Origin: an uncultured Saprospiraceae bacterium
GTDB lineage: Bacteria > Bacteroidota > Bacteroidia > Chitinophagales > Saprospiraceae
NCBI GenBank assembly: GCA_938044055.1
Contig: CALIQO010000433.1
Span: forward strand, 1-7,480
Length of the DNA stretch: 7,480 nucleotides
Reading direction: 5' to 3'
Both the position numbers and the translations under genes were made by a program. The notes beneath the pieces were generated by a model. It searched no databases. It had not been told where the DNA came from and was given only the letters and a program-made list of their open reading frames with translations. This document shows, piece after piece, positions 1-6,133 of the stretch (the stretch's first letter is position 1; every line of letters starts with the position of its first letter).

Positions 1-1
1 A

Positions 2-1303
2 TATCTACATAGCCTTGATATCTCGGTATCCGGTTATGATAAAACAAAAACAATCCTCACTGAAAAGTTAGTGAGCGAACACATTGACATAATATATGAT
101 GACGCTGTAGAACATGCGCCTACGGATGTAGATCTTGTAATCTATACACCAGCTATTCCTCAGAATCATCCACAATTGCAGCATTACTTTACACAGGGTT
201 ATAAAGTAATTAAGCGATCAGTAGCATTGGGATATATAAGTTCCCATATTCCGACCATAGCCGTTGCAGGCACGCATGGTAAGACAACTACGAGTTGCTT
301 GATCGCCCACTTACTCAGGACATGTAATGTTCCATTTTCTGCCATACTAGGAGGAATTCCTGCAGAAGAAGGGACTAATTATCTGAATTATGGCAACGAG
401 TGGATGGTAACTGAAGCAGATGAGTATGATCGATCGTTTCACCATCTTTCTCCGACTGTAAGTATTCTGTTGTCGATGGACCCAGATCACTTAGATATAT
501 ACGGTGATGATGCAGAGATGAAGAGAGGCTTCTGGCAGTATGTGATGAAGACTAAATCAGGAGGAAGTCTTATCTACAATGCAGATTTAGAGAATCACTT
601 TCCAGCTGACTGGATTCAGCAATTAGAAAGTCAGAACATTCACCACATATCTTATGGTTGGAATAAAGGAATGGCTTCTGGCAGTAAGATGGAAGTTGAA
701 AAAGGAAGATTCTCTTTTAGGTATGTATTCAGAGAGCAGACCATAGAAGTTGTTTCTGCTATGTCTGGAAGGCATAACCTAGAGAATGCATGCGCGGCGT
801 TGACAGCAGTAGCTCAGGCGGGTTGCGATCTGAAACTTGCATCTGTAGGTGTATCTACCTTCCGAGGGATTGCAAGAAGATGGGAAGTGCTCTATGAGGA
901 TAAGGAAGTAATCTATGTAGACGATTACGCTCACCATCCGACAGAGTTAGATGCGGCTATCCATACGGCAAGGAGTTATGCTGTAGACAAAAAGGTTCTG
1001 GGAGTATTCCAGCCACACTTGTTCAGCAGGACGGATGATTTCAAGCAAGGATTTGCGGAAGCGCTTGACAAGTTAGATGAAGTCATTTTACTTCCGATAT
1101 ATCCAGCAAGAGAATTACCGATTCCTGGAGTGACGACAGATAGCATCAAGCGGCGTATGAAAAATGAAAATGTGTTATTGATTGAAAAGAAAGATTTAAT
1201 GAAGGAATTGAAAGAAAGACAATTCGATATTCTGATGACCCTCGGGGCAGGAGATATAGATGTTTTTCGAAAACAGATTATAAAATGGTTGCAAGATAGA
1301 TGA
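2..1303 (+). CDS. murC: UDP-N-acetylmuramate--L-alanine ligase MurC (5' partial)
   Basis: MurC joins L-alanine to UDP-MurNAc with ATP in the cytoplasm, the first step of peptidoglycan stem peptide synthesis. The frame is open from base 2, and the residues before the first possible GTG start at 71 (ending VSGYDKTKTILTEKL) match the normal MurC N-terminal domain, so the gene starts outside the window. Of it, 433 residues are visible; perhaps 25-35 are missing, including the N-terminal glycine-rich motif. Visible motifs are the ATP-binding GTHGKTTTS (269-295), EADEYDRSF (from 413) followed by MDPDHLDIYGD, the GRHNLENA segment, DDYAHHPTE, and FQPHLFSRT (1007-1033). The last favours MurC over the related recycling ligase Mpl. 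The TGA stop overlaps the ftsQ ATG (ATGA at 1300-1303), suggesting translational coupling. Confidence 0.96.
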   Translation, partial: YLHSLDISVSGYDKTKTILTEKLVSEHIDIIYDDAVEHAPTDVDLVIYTPAIPQNHPQLQHYFTQGYKVIKRSVALGYISSHIPTIAVAGTHGKTTTSCLIAHLLRTCNVPFSAILGGIPAEEGTNYLNYGNEWMVTEADEYDRSFHHLSPTVSILLSMDPDHLDIYGDDAEMKRGFWQYVMKTKSGGSLIYNADLENHFPADWIQQLESQNIHHISYGWNKGMASGSKMEVEKGRFSFRYVFREQTIEVVSAMSGRHNLENACAALTAVAQAGCDLKLASVGVSTFRGIARRWEVLYEDKEVIYVDDYAHHPTELDAAIHTARSYAVDKKVLGVFQPHLFSRTDDFKQGFAEALDKLDEVILLPIYPARELPIPGVTTDSIKRRMKNENVLLIEKKDLMKELKERQFDILMTLGAGDIDVFRKQIIKWLQDR

Positions 1304-2091
1304 GCAGAAGAAGTAGACATATAAGCAAGACACAATCCACCCTAGCGTGGACCATATCTCTATTGTTGCTTCTCATATTGACTTACTTTTCAGTTGTCAG
1401 AAAAGGCAATGCTGAATTGAATGAAGTGAAGATTGCCATATCTACGCCTCAAGGAGAAAGAAAGTTGATTACGTCGCAAGACATTGTAGCTCTATTTAAC
1501 AATCATCTAGGATATGATATCCGGATGGCAACCATAGAAAGTGTAGACATCATCAACCTTGAGAAGTTACTGGATGAAGATGACCGTGTAAAAGAAGCTG
1601 AAGTATATGTGGATAGCAACGACGATATCCATATCCATGTCAAGCAGAAGAATGTAATCGGAAGGGTGATGCAGGGAGATGTAAGTTATTATCTCGATGA
1701 TGAAGGCAATAAAATTCACTCTCGATTAAATCATACGGTAAGGGTTCCTGTAGTAACTGGAGATCTTGAATCGTATAGTAAGGACTTAATAAACCAGAAG
1801 AAGAGAAGTAGATTGAAAGATGTCTATACCGTGTTAAAAGAAATAAAGGGAGATAAATTTCTGCGGTCTCTGATTGAGCAGATTGATGTTGAGTCTTCAG
1901 GTAAGCTAACGCTGGTTCCTAAAGCAGGCAGGGCTAAGATTACGATGAACGCAGAAGATATAGAAGAAAAATTTATTAAGCTAAAGTACTTCTATAAAGA
2001 TGGTCTGCCTAAGGCAGGCTGGAGTAAATATGCCACACTTAAGTTAGATACTAAAGAGCAAGTAGTGGTAGAAAAATTGAAAGATGATTGA
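1300..2091 (+). CDS. ftsQ: Cell division protein FtsQ
   Basis: FtsQ is a bitopic inner membrane divisome protein that, in studied bacteria, links early and late division proteins. This 263-residue product has a short basic cytoplasmic N-terminus (MSRRSRH), one transmembrane helix at about residues 14-33 (leucine and isoleucine rich), and a periplasmic part. Residues about 40-120 look like a POTRA domain, followed by the beta domain that starts near YYLDDEGNKI and VRVPVVTGD. FtsQ sequences diverge strongly, so the assignment rests on this topology, the YYLDxxG and VPVVTG segments, and the position between murC and ftsA. The start is fixed by the four-base overlap with murC. There is no Shine-Dalgarno sequence, as is usual in Bacteroidota. 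Confidence 0.92.
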   Translation: MSRRSRHISKTQSTLAWTISLLLLLILTYFSVVRKGNAELNEVKIAISTPQGERKLITSQDIVALFNNHLGYDIRMATIESVDIINLEKLLDEDDRVKEAEVYVDSNDDIHIHVKQKNVIGRVMQGDVSYYLDDEGNKIHSRLNHTVRVPVVTGDLESYSKDLINQKKRSRLKDVYTVLKEIKGDKFLRSLIEQIDVESSGKLTLVPKAGRAKITMNAEDIEEKFIKLKYFYKDGLPKAGWSKYATLKLDTKEQVVVEKLKDD

Positions 2092-2145
2092 ATCTATGAA
2101 AAGACATAGAGACATAATTTATAAACCATATTAACATATCTGATT

Positions 2146-3465
2146 ATGGATGATAAGCTTATTCAAATGAACGAAATCGCAGTAGCACTGGACATAGGTA
2201 CCACGAAAATATGTGCTATAGCTGGTCGACTGAACGAGTACGGCAAGATCGAAGTTCTCGGAGTCGGTACAGTGAAATCTGAAGGAGTTTCCAGGGGAGT
2301 CGTTATCAATATTGATAAGACGGTGAGATCTATCAGAGAGGCTGTTGAGAAAGCTGAGCGTAATGCCGGGTGCAAGTTTAAAGTTGTACACGTAGGCATA
2401 GCTGGTCAGCACATCAAGAGTCTTCACCACCACGGACTACTGACACGCGACAATGCCCACACGGAAATCAGTGAAGACGACGTAAAAAAATTAATTAGAG
2501 ACATGCACAAGCTTGTGCTGCCGCCAGGAGTGAAAATCCTCCATGTCATACCGCAAGAATTTACGGTTGACGATGAGAGAGATATCATCGATCCAGTAGG
2601 AATGGCTGGCATACGATTGGAAGCTAATTTTCACATCATTACTGGCCAGATAACGGCTTCTCGCAACATTATGAAATGTGTCGAGAAAGGCGAGTTGGAA
2701 GTAGCAGACATGACGCTAGAGCCGATTGCTTCTTCTGCAGCAGTCCTGAATGAAGAAGAAAAAGAAGCTGGAGTAGTCTTGATAGATATCGGAGGTGGAA
2801 CCACCGATGTAACCGTATTTAAGGATGGCATAATCCGGCATACGGGAGTTATTCCATTCGGAGGAAATGTAATAACGAAGGATATCCAAGCAGGATGTAG
2901 CGTTTTGCTTAACCAAGCAGAAAAACTTAAGGTTAAGTTTGGATCAGCGCTTGCTGAAGAGATATTTGACAATAGAATAATTACGATACCTGGAATCAAT
3001 GGAAGAGAACCTTCTGAGATTTCAGAGAAGAATCTTTCTAGAATCATTCAAGCCCGTGTAGAAGAGATCTTCGATCACATTCTATTCGAGATAAAGAGAT
3101 CTGGATATGAGAATAAGTTGCTTGCAGGCTTAGTACTGACAGGAGGAGGATCTATGCTTAGACACATAGACTTACTCAGTAATTACCATACAGGCATGCA
3201 CACAAGAATCGGTAGACCCGTTGAGCATCTAGCTCATGGATATACCAAGCAACTGGCAAGTCCTATCTATGCAACAGCAGTAGGATTGCTTAAGACTTCT
3301 ATAGAAAATATGGATCGCTCTTTCGTGGAAATGGAAGTGATGACAGAGTCTGGGGCTACAGTGACAAACACAGTTCCTTCTGTCGGTGGAGAATCTAAAT
3401 GGTATAATAAAATTTATGCCATCACTAGAGATTTTTTCGATCCTAAACAAGATTCTGACTTTTAA
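2146..3465 (+). CDS. ftsA: Cell division protein FtsA
   Basis: FtsA is an actin-fold ATPase that tethers FtsZ filaments to the inner membrane. The 439-residue product shows the phosphate 1 loop ALDIGTTK (D16, G18-T20), the phosphate 2 loop DIGGGTTD (residues 214-221) and the adenosine-site LTGGGSM (331-337). The FtsA-specific 1C subdomain should lie at about residues 90-170. The end, around KWYNKIYAITRDFF (418-431), looks like the amphipathic membrane-targeting helix, so the protein is complete. A second ATG in frame at 2167 (M8) is an alternative start just before the conserved core; no ribosome binding site decides between them. Gaps are 54 bases to ftsQ and 35 bases to ftsZ, and I see no clear promoter in either, so cotranscription is likely. 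Confidence 0.96.
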   Translation: MDDKLIQMNEIAVALDIGTTKICAIAGRLNEYGKIEVLGVGTVKSEGVSRGVVINIDKTVRSIREAVEKAERNAGCKFKVVHVGIAGQHIKSLHHHGLLTRDNAHTEISEDDVKKLIRDMHKLVLPPGVKILHVIPQEFTVDDERDIIDPVGMAGIRLEANFHIITGQITASRNIMKCVEKGELEVADMTLEPIASSAAVLNEEEKEAGVVLIDIGGGTTDVTVFKDGIIRHTGVIPFGGNVITKDIQAGCSVLLNQAEKLKVKFGSALAEEIFDNRIITIPGINGREPSEISEKNLSRIIQARVEEIFDHILFEIKRSGYENKLLAGLVLTGGGSMLRHIDLLSNYHTGMHTRIGRPVEHLAHGYTKQLASPIYATAVGLLKTSIENMDRSFVEMEVMTESGATVTNTVPSVGGESKWYNKIYAITRDFFDPKQDSDF

Positions 3466-3500
3466 TTATTATTGACTCAACACATCAAAAATCATATATC

Positions 3501-4946
3501 ATGTTATTCGATATTCCTAACGAAGAAAGATCCATCATAAAGGTTGTAGGTGTCGGTGGAGGTGGTGGAAACGCTGTCGGGCACATGTTCCAGCAGGGCA
3601 TCACTGGCGTTGATTTCGCCATTTGCAATACGGACAACCAGGCTATGGATAATAGTCCTGTCAACATTAAGATTCAACTCGGTCCTCTACTTACAGATGG
3701 CCGAGGTGCAGGAACCAAACCCGAAGTAGGGAAGGAAGCTTGTATAGAATCAATCGATGAAGTACGACAGTTCATTAATGAAAATACCAAGATGCTTTTC
3801 ATCACTGCAGGTATGGGAGGGGGAACCGGAACAGGTGCTGCTCCGATCATTGCTAAAGCAGCAAGAGAAGAAGGCATACTTACAGTAGGTATTGTAACCT
3901 TGCCATTTAAGTTTGAAGGACTAAAGAGACAGCGGCAAGCCCTCGAAGGTTTAGAGCAACTCAAGTCCAATGTAGATGCCATTCTTGTTATCTCTAACGA
4001 TAAAATGAGAGAGATATACGGTAATCTGGCTATCTCAGATGCATTTGCACAAGCGGATACCATACTGACAACAGCTGTAAAAGGTATAGCAGAAATCATA
4101 ACTGTACCGGGCTACGTCAATGTAGATTTCGAAGACGTAAATACAGTCATGAGAAGAAGTGGTGTTGCCATTATGGGTAACTCGATGGCAGAAGGTGAAG
4201 ACCGTGCAAGAAAAGCTATCAGCGATGCACTGAGTTCACCACTGCTTGAGGATAATGACATAAGAGGAGCGAAACATATATTGCTTAATATCACTTCTGG
4301 AACCAAGGAAGTAACCATGGATGAGATCGGTGAGATTACTGATTATGTGCAGGAAGAAGCAGGATATGGTACAGACTTAGTCTGGGGTAATTGTAGAGAT
4401 GAAACACTGGGCGAGAAGATATCCATTACCTTAATTGCAACCGGATTCGGAGAGGGACAGAATAGAAAGCAGAAAGCTGAACCGGTGGAAGAGAAGATCA
4501 AAGTTTCACTGGATGATGAGCCTTCTATGAAGCAGCCTGTTCAGTTCCAGATGCCAGAATCTCCTTCTGCAGTAACCATCGATTTCGATGAGCAAGAAGT
4601 TAGAAAGAAAGTAGAAACTTTCGCCAGACAATCGCCGGCATTTGACCTAGATGGGGGAGAGGATATGGCAGCTGTTCCATCTGAAGATCCACAAGGTGAA
4701 CAGAGAACAAGAGATATGGAAGCAGCTAGAAGGGAGTACCTGAGAAATCAGTCAACTAAGCCGCTGGATAATCCACAGATTATTTCTGACATGGAAACTA
4801 CGCCTGCTTATCAGAGACGGAATGTTTCTCTGGAAGAGAAGCGCAGAGTGAGAAACGAAGGATTGTCTTCCTTTAAGGTAAGCGTAGATGACGACGCACC
4901 GACCATTAGGTCTAATAATTCATTCCTTCATGACAACATTGACTAA
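3501..4946 (+). CDS. ftsZ: Cell division protein FtsZ
   Basis: FtsZ is the tubulin-like GTPase that forms the cytokinetic ring. The 481-residue product has a very short N-terminus, the nucleotide loop GVGGGGGNA (residues 17-25), the tubulin signature GGGTGTG (106-112), and the T7 synergy loop NVDFEDV (207-213), with the acidic residues D209 and D212 that complete the GTPase site of the next subunit. The globular part ends near residue 318. It is followed by a linker of about 140 residues rich in charged residues, Gln and Ser, and a C-terminal peptide NSFLHDNID. That ending replaces the IPAFLRR-like peptide of Proteobacteria and is typical of Bacteroidota; it is expected to bind FtsA or other partners. 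The last codons and the 3' untranslated region are duplicated downstream, at 5139-5208 and 6134-6198. Confidence 0.98.
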   Translation: MLFDIPNEERSIIKVVGVGGGGGNAVGHMFQQGITGVDFAICNTDNQAMDNSPVNIKIQLGPLLTDGRGAGTKPEVGKEACIESIDEVRQFINENTKMLFITAGMGGGTGTGAAPIIAKAAREEGILTVGIVTLPFKFEGLKRQRQALEGLEQLKSNVDAILVISNDKMREIYGNLAISDAFAQADTILTTAVKGIAEIITVPGYVNVDFEDVNTVMRRSGVAIMGNSMAEGEDRARKAISDALSSPLLEDNDIRGAKHILLNITSGTKEVTMDEIGEITDYVQEEAGYGTDLVWGNCRDETLGEKISITLIATGFGEGQNRKQKAEPVEEKIKVSLDDEPSMKQPVQFQMPESPSAVTIDFDEQEVRKKVETFARQSPAFDLDGGEDMAAVPSEDPQGEQRTRDMEAARREYLRNQSTKPLDNPQIISDMETTPAYQRRNVSLEEKRRVRNEGLSSFKVSVDDDAPTIRSNNSFLHDNID

Positions 4947-4962
4947 AGAATCGTCTTTTTAT
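4932..4962 (+). repeat. 31-base exact repeat across the ftsZ stop codon, copy 1
   Basis: This stretch holds the last four ftsZ codons, the TAA and the first 16 untranslated bases. It recurs without mismatch at 5178-5208, 246 bases downstream on the same strand. Upstream of it the two copies differ (9 of 51 bases over the last 17 codons including the stop). Downstream the copies diverge because copy 2 is interrupted. It could be a recombination junction or an attachment-like core sequence. Confidence 0.95.
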
Positions 4963-4965
4963 ATA

Positions 4966-5031
4966 ATCTTATCATAGTATGAGATTGGTTTATTGTTATG
5001 GGTTCCGGGCTCCCCGCCCGGAATTTTTTTT
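4966..5031 (+). repeat. 66-base direct repeat carrying the ftsZ terminator, copy 1
   Basis: The segment begins ATCTTATCATAG and ends with the terminator T-run. It returns at 6134-6198, offset 1168 bases, with two substitutions (4995 G to C, 5019 C to T) and one single-base deletion. In copy 1 it sits directly after the ftsZ stop region, separated from the 31-base repeat by only three bases, so copy 1 looks like the uninterrupted arrangement. Confidence 0.95.
5003..5031 (+). terminator. Rho-independent terminator of the ftsZ operon
   Basis: A perfect 8-base-pair stem (TTCCGGGC / GCCCGGAA) with a five-base loop TCCCC is followed at once by eight T. It lies 57 bases after the ftsZ stop and faces the + strand, so it should end the murC-ftsQ-ftsA-ftsZ transcript. 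Confidence 0.93.
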
Positions 5032-5138
5032 GTCCATGGGTGAGAATTATGCCATCGTTAATGTTTGTATCAAATAATGAGATTGAGTGGGTAGGGCAGT
5101 CTACAGGTGTTAATCAATAATTTTTACTGGTGCAAAAT
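5032..5138. other. Spacer between the two ftsZ 3' ends; no gene seen
   Basis: These 107 bases separate the terminator of copy 1 from the ftsZ relic. All frames are broken by stops (for example TAA at 5118-5120 in the relic's frame). I find no similarity to the upstream ftsZ coding sequence, no hairpin with a T-run and no RNA gene. Its origin is unknown. Confidence 0.6.
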
Positions 5139-5192
5139 GTGTCACCGATCATTAGAACTTATAACTCTTTCCTGCACGACAACATTGACTAA
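5139..5192 (+). pseudogene. Relic of an ftsZ 3' end (last ~17 codons)
   Basis: Read in frame, the stretch encodes VSPIIRTYNSFLHDNID followed by TAA. The intact ftsZ ends APTIRSNNSFLHDNID and TAA. Over 51 bases the two differ at nine positions. Within the nine codons of NSFLHDNID all four differences are at third positions and silent (AAT/AAC, TCA/TCT, CTT/CTG, CAT/CAC). The relic therefore descends from an ftsZ that was under protein-level selection while it diverged, rather than from a recent slip copy of this gene. The frame is closed upstream by TAA at 5118, no start or ftsZ body is attached, and it is presumably untranslated. It may be the displaced end of the resident ftsZ or a piece of a foreign one. 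Confidence 0.9.
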
Positions 5193-5208
5193 AGAATCGT
5201 CTTTTTAT
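5178..5208 (+). repeat. 31-base exact repeat across the ftsZ stop codon, copy 2
   Basis: Identical to 4932-4962. It covers the last codons of the ftsZ relic and its untranslated bases. Homology to copy 1 stops at 5208 and resumes at 6134, which marks the edges of the inserted toxin-antitoxin unit. Confidence 0.95.
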
Positions 5209-5209
5209 C

Positions 5210-5230
5210 TGAAGTGAATTAGTAACATAT
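5210..5230 (+). repeat. Left inverted repeat of the putative TA element
   Basis: It begins TGAAGTGA two bases after the homology break at 5208. It matches the reverse complement of 6112-6131: eight identical bases, then mostly matching A/T-rich sequence ending CATAT, with two mismatches and one inserted base. Confidence 0.65.
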
Positions 5231-5418
5231 GTAAAGAGGATATGTAACTGCTTGGAATTCAGGACAAGGTTCTTTAAGAAGTTCATTGCCATTGCTATGG
5301 ACTGAGTAAAAGCTGAAGGATTGGATTTCAATGAGTTGCATATGAATTAACGTGATAGCGATAAGATGAGGAACCACGATGGAGTTCTTTATTCTTCATC
5401 GCATTTTAACTTGAATAT
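5231..5418. other. Noncoding left arm of the TA element
   Basis: There is no intact gene in this stretch. At its left edge 5221-5230 and 5240-5249 form an inverted pair (AGTAACATAT / ATATGTAACT, one mismatch), and ATATGTAA occurs twice 13 bases apart. In one + frame a peptide-like run is broken by a stop near 5304 and ends at a second stop near 5350, which could be decayed coding sequence but is not recognisable. A long imperfect hairpin (5358-5402) ends the stretch. Confidence 0.5.
5358..5402. terminator. Imperfect hairpin downstream of the antitoxin gene
   Basis: Left arm 5358-5374 (starts GCGAT, ends GAAC) and right arm 5384-5402 (starts GTTC, ends ATCGC) pair imperfectly with a few bulges. 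It lies 17 bases beyond the antitoxin stop, where a minus-strand operon terminator would be expected. There is no proper T-run after it on the minus strand, so it may act only as a 3' stabilising structure or as an element feature. Confidence 0.35.
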
Positions 5419-5718
5419 TTAAGCTATTGATATGGTGATTTGTTTGCTTAGCCCTACTTCAAAAATCTTATACAATGTTGATAATTGTATATCAGTTTTA
5501 CCGTTTTCAACTCTAGAAATATAGCTTTTCTTAGCTCCTATTTTGTTGGCTAGTTGTTCTTGTGTCAGTTTAGCTTGTAGCCGTTCATCTTTTAACAAGG
5601 CACCTATCGTAAATGCCTTGGCTTTAGTTTCAAATTTATCTCTTGTAGATGTGCCCTTTTCTCCATATTGTTTGGATAGGTGCTCTTCAAATGTTGTTAT
5701 ACTATTTACCTTTGTCAT
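5419..5718 (-). CDS. HigA-type antitoxin, XRE-family helix-turn-helix
   Basis: This 99-residue protein has the layout of toxin-second-partner antitoxins of the HigA/XRE group. An N-terminal helical part (about residues 8-40, containing FEEHLSKQYGEKGTSTRD) is expected to contact the toxin, and a Cro/C1-type helix-turn-helix spans about residues 51-89 (LTQEQLANKIG then KSYISRVENGKTDI). It should neutralise the toxin encoded just upstream and bind the operon promoter. The start is ATG at 5718 and overlaps the toxin's last 17 bases, so the pair is translationally coupled with the toxin gene first, the order known for higBA. There is no sign of damage. The family is clear; target DNA and partner specificity are inferred from context. 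Confidence 0.88.
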   Translation of the reverse strand: MTKVNSITTFEEHLSKQYGEKGTSTRDKFETKAKAFTIGALLKDERLQAKLTQEQLANKIGAKKSYISRVENGKTDIQLSTLYKIFEVGLSKQITISIA

Positions 5719-6043
5719 CGAAATATTCTTTTTTAATTCTATTAGCTTTATCTATTTGAGATTTCGGTGTTTTCTGTGTTTTTTTCTGAAATCCATTCAT
5801 TAAAACCACGAGTTTGCTTCCATCATAACAGAAAAAGACTCTATAAATATTACTACTCTGTTTAATTCTTAAGTAAAATAGGTTCTTGTGTTTGGTTGAT
5901 CCTATATATCTACTAGGTACTTGTTTAGTGTATTGGAGATAATATAATCCTAAATCTATTTTGTTCTGAACCTTTTGATTTTGCTTTACATAGAATTCAG
6001 AAAAATACGATTTATACAATATTAATTCCCTCAACTTTTCCAT
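5702..6043 (-). CDS. HigB/RelE-type toxin (phage Gp49-like family)
   Basis: The product is 113 residues from ATG at 6043. Its second half (NIYRVFFCYDG, then VVLMNGFQKKTQKTP and KANRIKKEYF) is typical of the Gp49-like HigB branch of the RelE superfamily, whose studied members cut mRNA at the ribosome. Conserved basic residues in the RIKQSSNIYR segment and the QKKTQKTP loop fit that family, but I cannot name catalytic residues with certainty. The N-terminal half is lysine and tyrosine rich. A TTG one codon upstream (6044-6046) is a less likely start, because the promoter -7 box reaches to within four bases of the ATG. The reading frame is intact, and the antitoxin gene overlaps its end. Activity is inferred, not shown. 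Confidence 0.87.
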   Translation of the reverse strand: MEKLRELILYKSYFSEFYVKQNQKVQNKIDLGLYYLQYTKQVPSRYIGSTKHKNLFYLRIKQSSNIYRVFFCYDGSKLVVLMNGFQKKTQKTPKSQIDKANRIKKEYFDDKGK

Positions 6044-6047
6044 CAAT

Positions 6048-6078
6048 CAAAGTTATCTAATAATGTAACTGTTTCAAA
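6048..6078 (-). promoter_or_regulatory. Bacteroidota-type promoter of the toxin-antitoxin operon
   Basis: On the minus strand a TTTG (6078-6075) stands 19 bases upstream of TAACTTTG (6055-6048). This matches the known Bacteroidota consensus, TTTG at -33 and TAnnTTTG at -7, in both boxes and spacing. The -7 box ends only four bases before the toxin ATG, so transcription should begin at or next to the start codon, giving a leaderless or nearly leaderless mRNA. Confidence 0.65.
6051..6070. promoter_or_regulatory. Candidate antitoxin operator
   Basis: AGTTA and TAACT form a symmetric pair separated by ten bases. The site covers part of the -7 box and most of the promoter spacer, where a bound XRE-type antitoxin would block RNA polymerase. 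Nine bases of it (ATGTAACTG, 6063-6071 including one flanking base) also occur at 5242-5250. Five-base arms are short, so chance is possible. Confidence 0.35.
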
Positions 6079-6111
6079 GTGATTTTAGTTTCATTTTTAT
6101 TCGAGATAACG

Positions 6112-6131
6112 ATATGATATAAATCACTTCA
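6112..6131 (-). repeat. Right inverted repeat of the putative TA element
   Basis: Its reverse complement begins TGAAGTGA and matches the left end at 5210-5230. It ends two bases before the ftsZ terminator segment resumes at 6134. Nine bases of it (AAATCACTT with the first base of the right arm, 6121-6129) also pair with 6077-6085 near the TA promoter. Confidence 0.65.
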
Positions 6132-6133
6132 AG

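Larger units (their letters stand above)
5210..6131. mobile_element. Putative non-autonomous element carrying a toxin-antitoxin pair
   Basis: Two independent signs agree on the borders. First, copy 2 of the ftsZ 3' region is broken exactly between 5208 and 6134, while copy 1 is continuous across the equivalent place (4962/4966). Second, the interrupting DNA starts and ends with an imperfect inverted repeat (5210-5230 and 6112-6131, about 17-18 matching positions with one single-base gap). Inside are a HigB-type toxin and a HigA-type antitoxin gene on the minus strand and about 190 bases of noncoding DNA; no transposase or integrase is present. An ATC triplet at both borders (5207-5209, 6134-6136) could be a short target duplication, but this is weak. 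Movement by a transposase supplied in trans is inference. Excision-prone cassette or old, immobile remnant are alternatives. Confidence 0.6.

Noticed and set aside
71..1303. murC starting at the GTG at 71
   Set aside because: The frame is open back to base 2, and the upstream residues match the MurC N-terminal domain, so this GTG is internal.
976..1335. Minus-strand open frame within murC, and similar ones in ftsA and ftsZ
   Set aside because: They are antisense to well conserved genes, have serine-rich low-complexity translations and no promoter; they are coding shadows.
4998..5024. tRNA T-arm-like GGGTTCCGGGCTCCCC
   Set aside because: No acceptor, D or anticodon arms can be formed around it; a stem followed by eight T fits a terminator much better.
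5302..5352. Short peptide-like run in the left arm of the TA element as a gene
   Set aside because: It is interrupted by stops, has no start context and resembles no family I recognise.
5543..5803. + strand open frame opposite the toxin and antitoxin genes
   Set aside because: It is rich in Phe, Cys and Ser without family features, and it lies antisense to two recognisable, overlapping genes.
6044..6046. TTG start for the toxin one codon before the ATG
   Set aside because: An ATG follows at once, and the likely transcription start leaves little or no room upstream.
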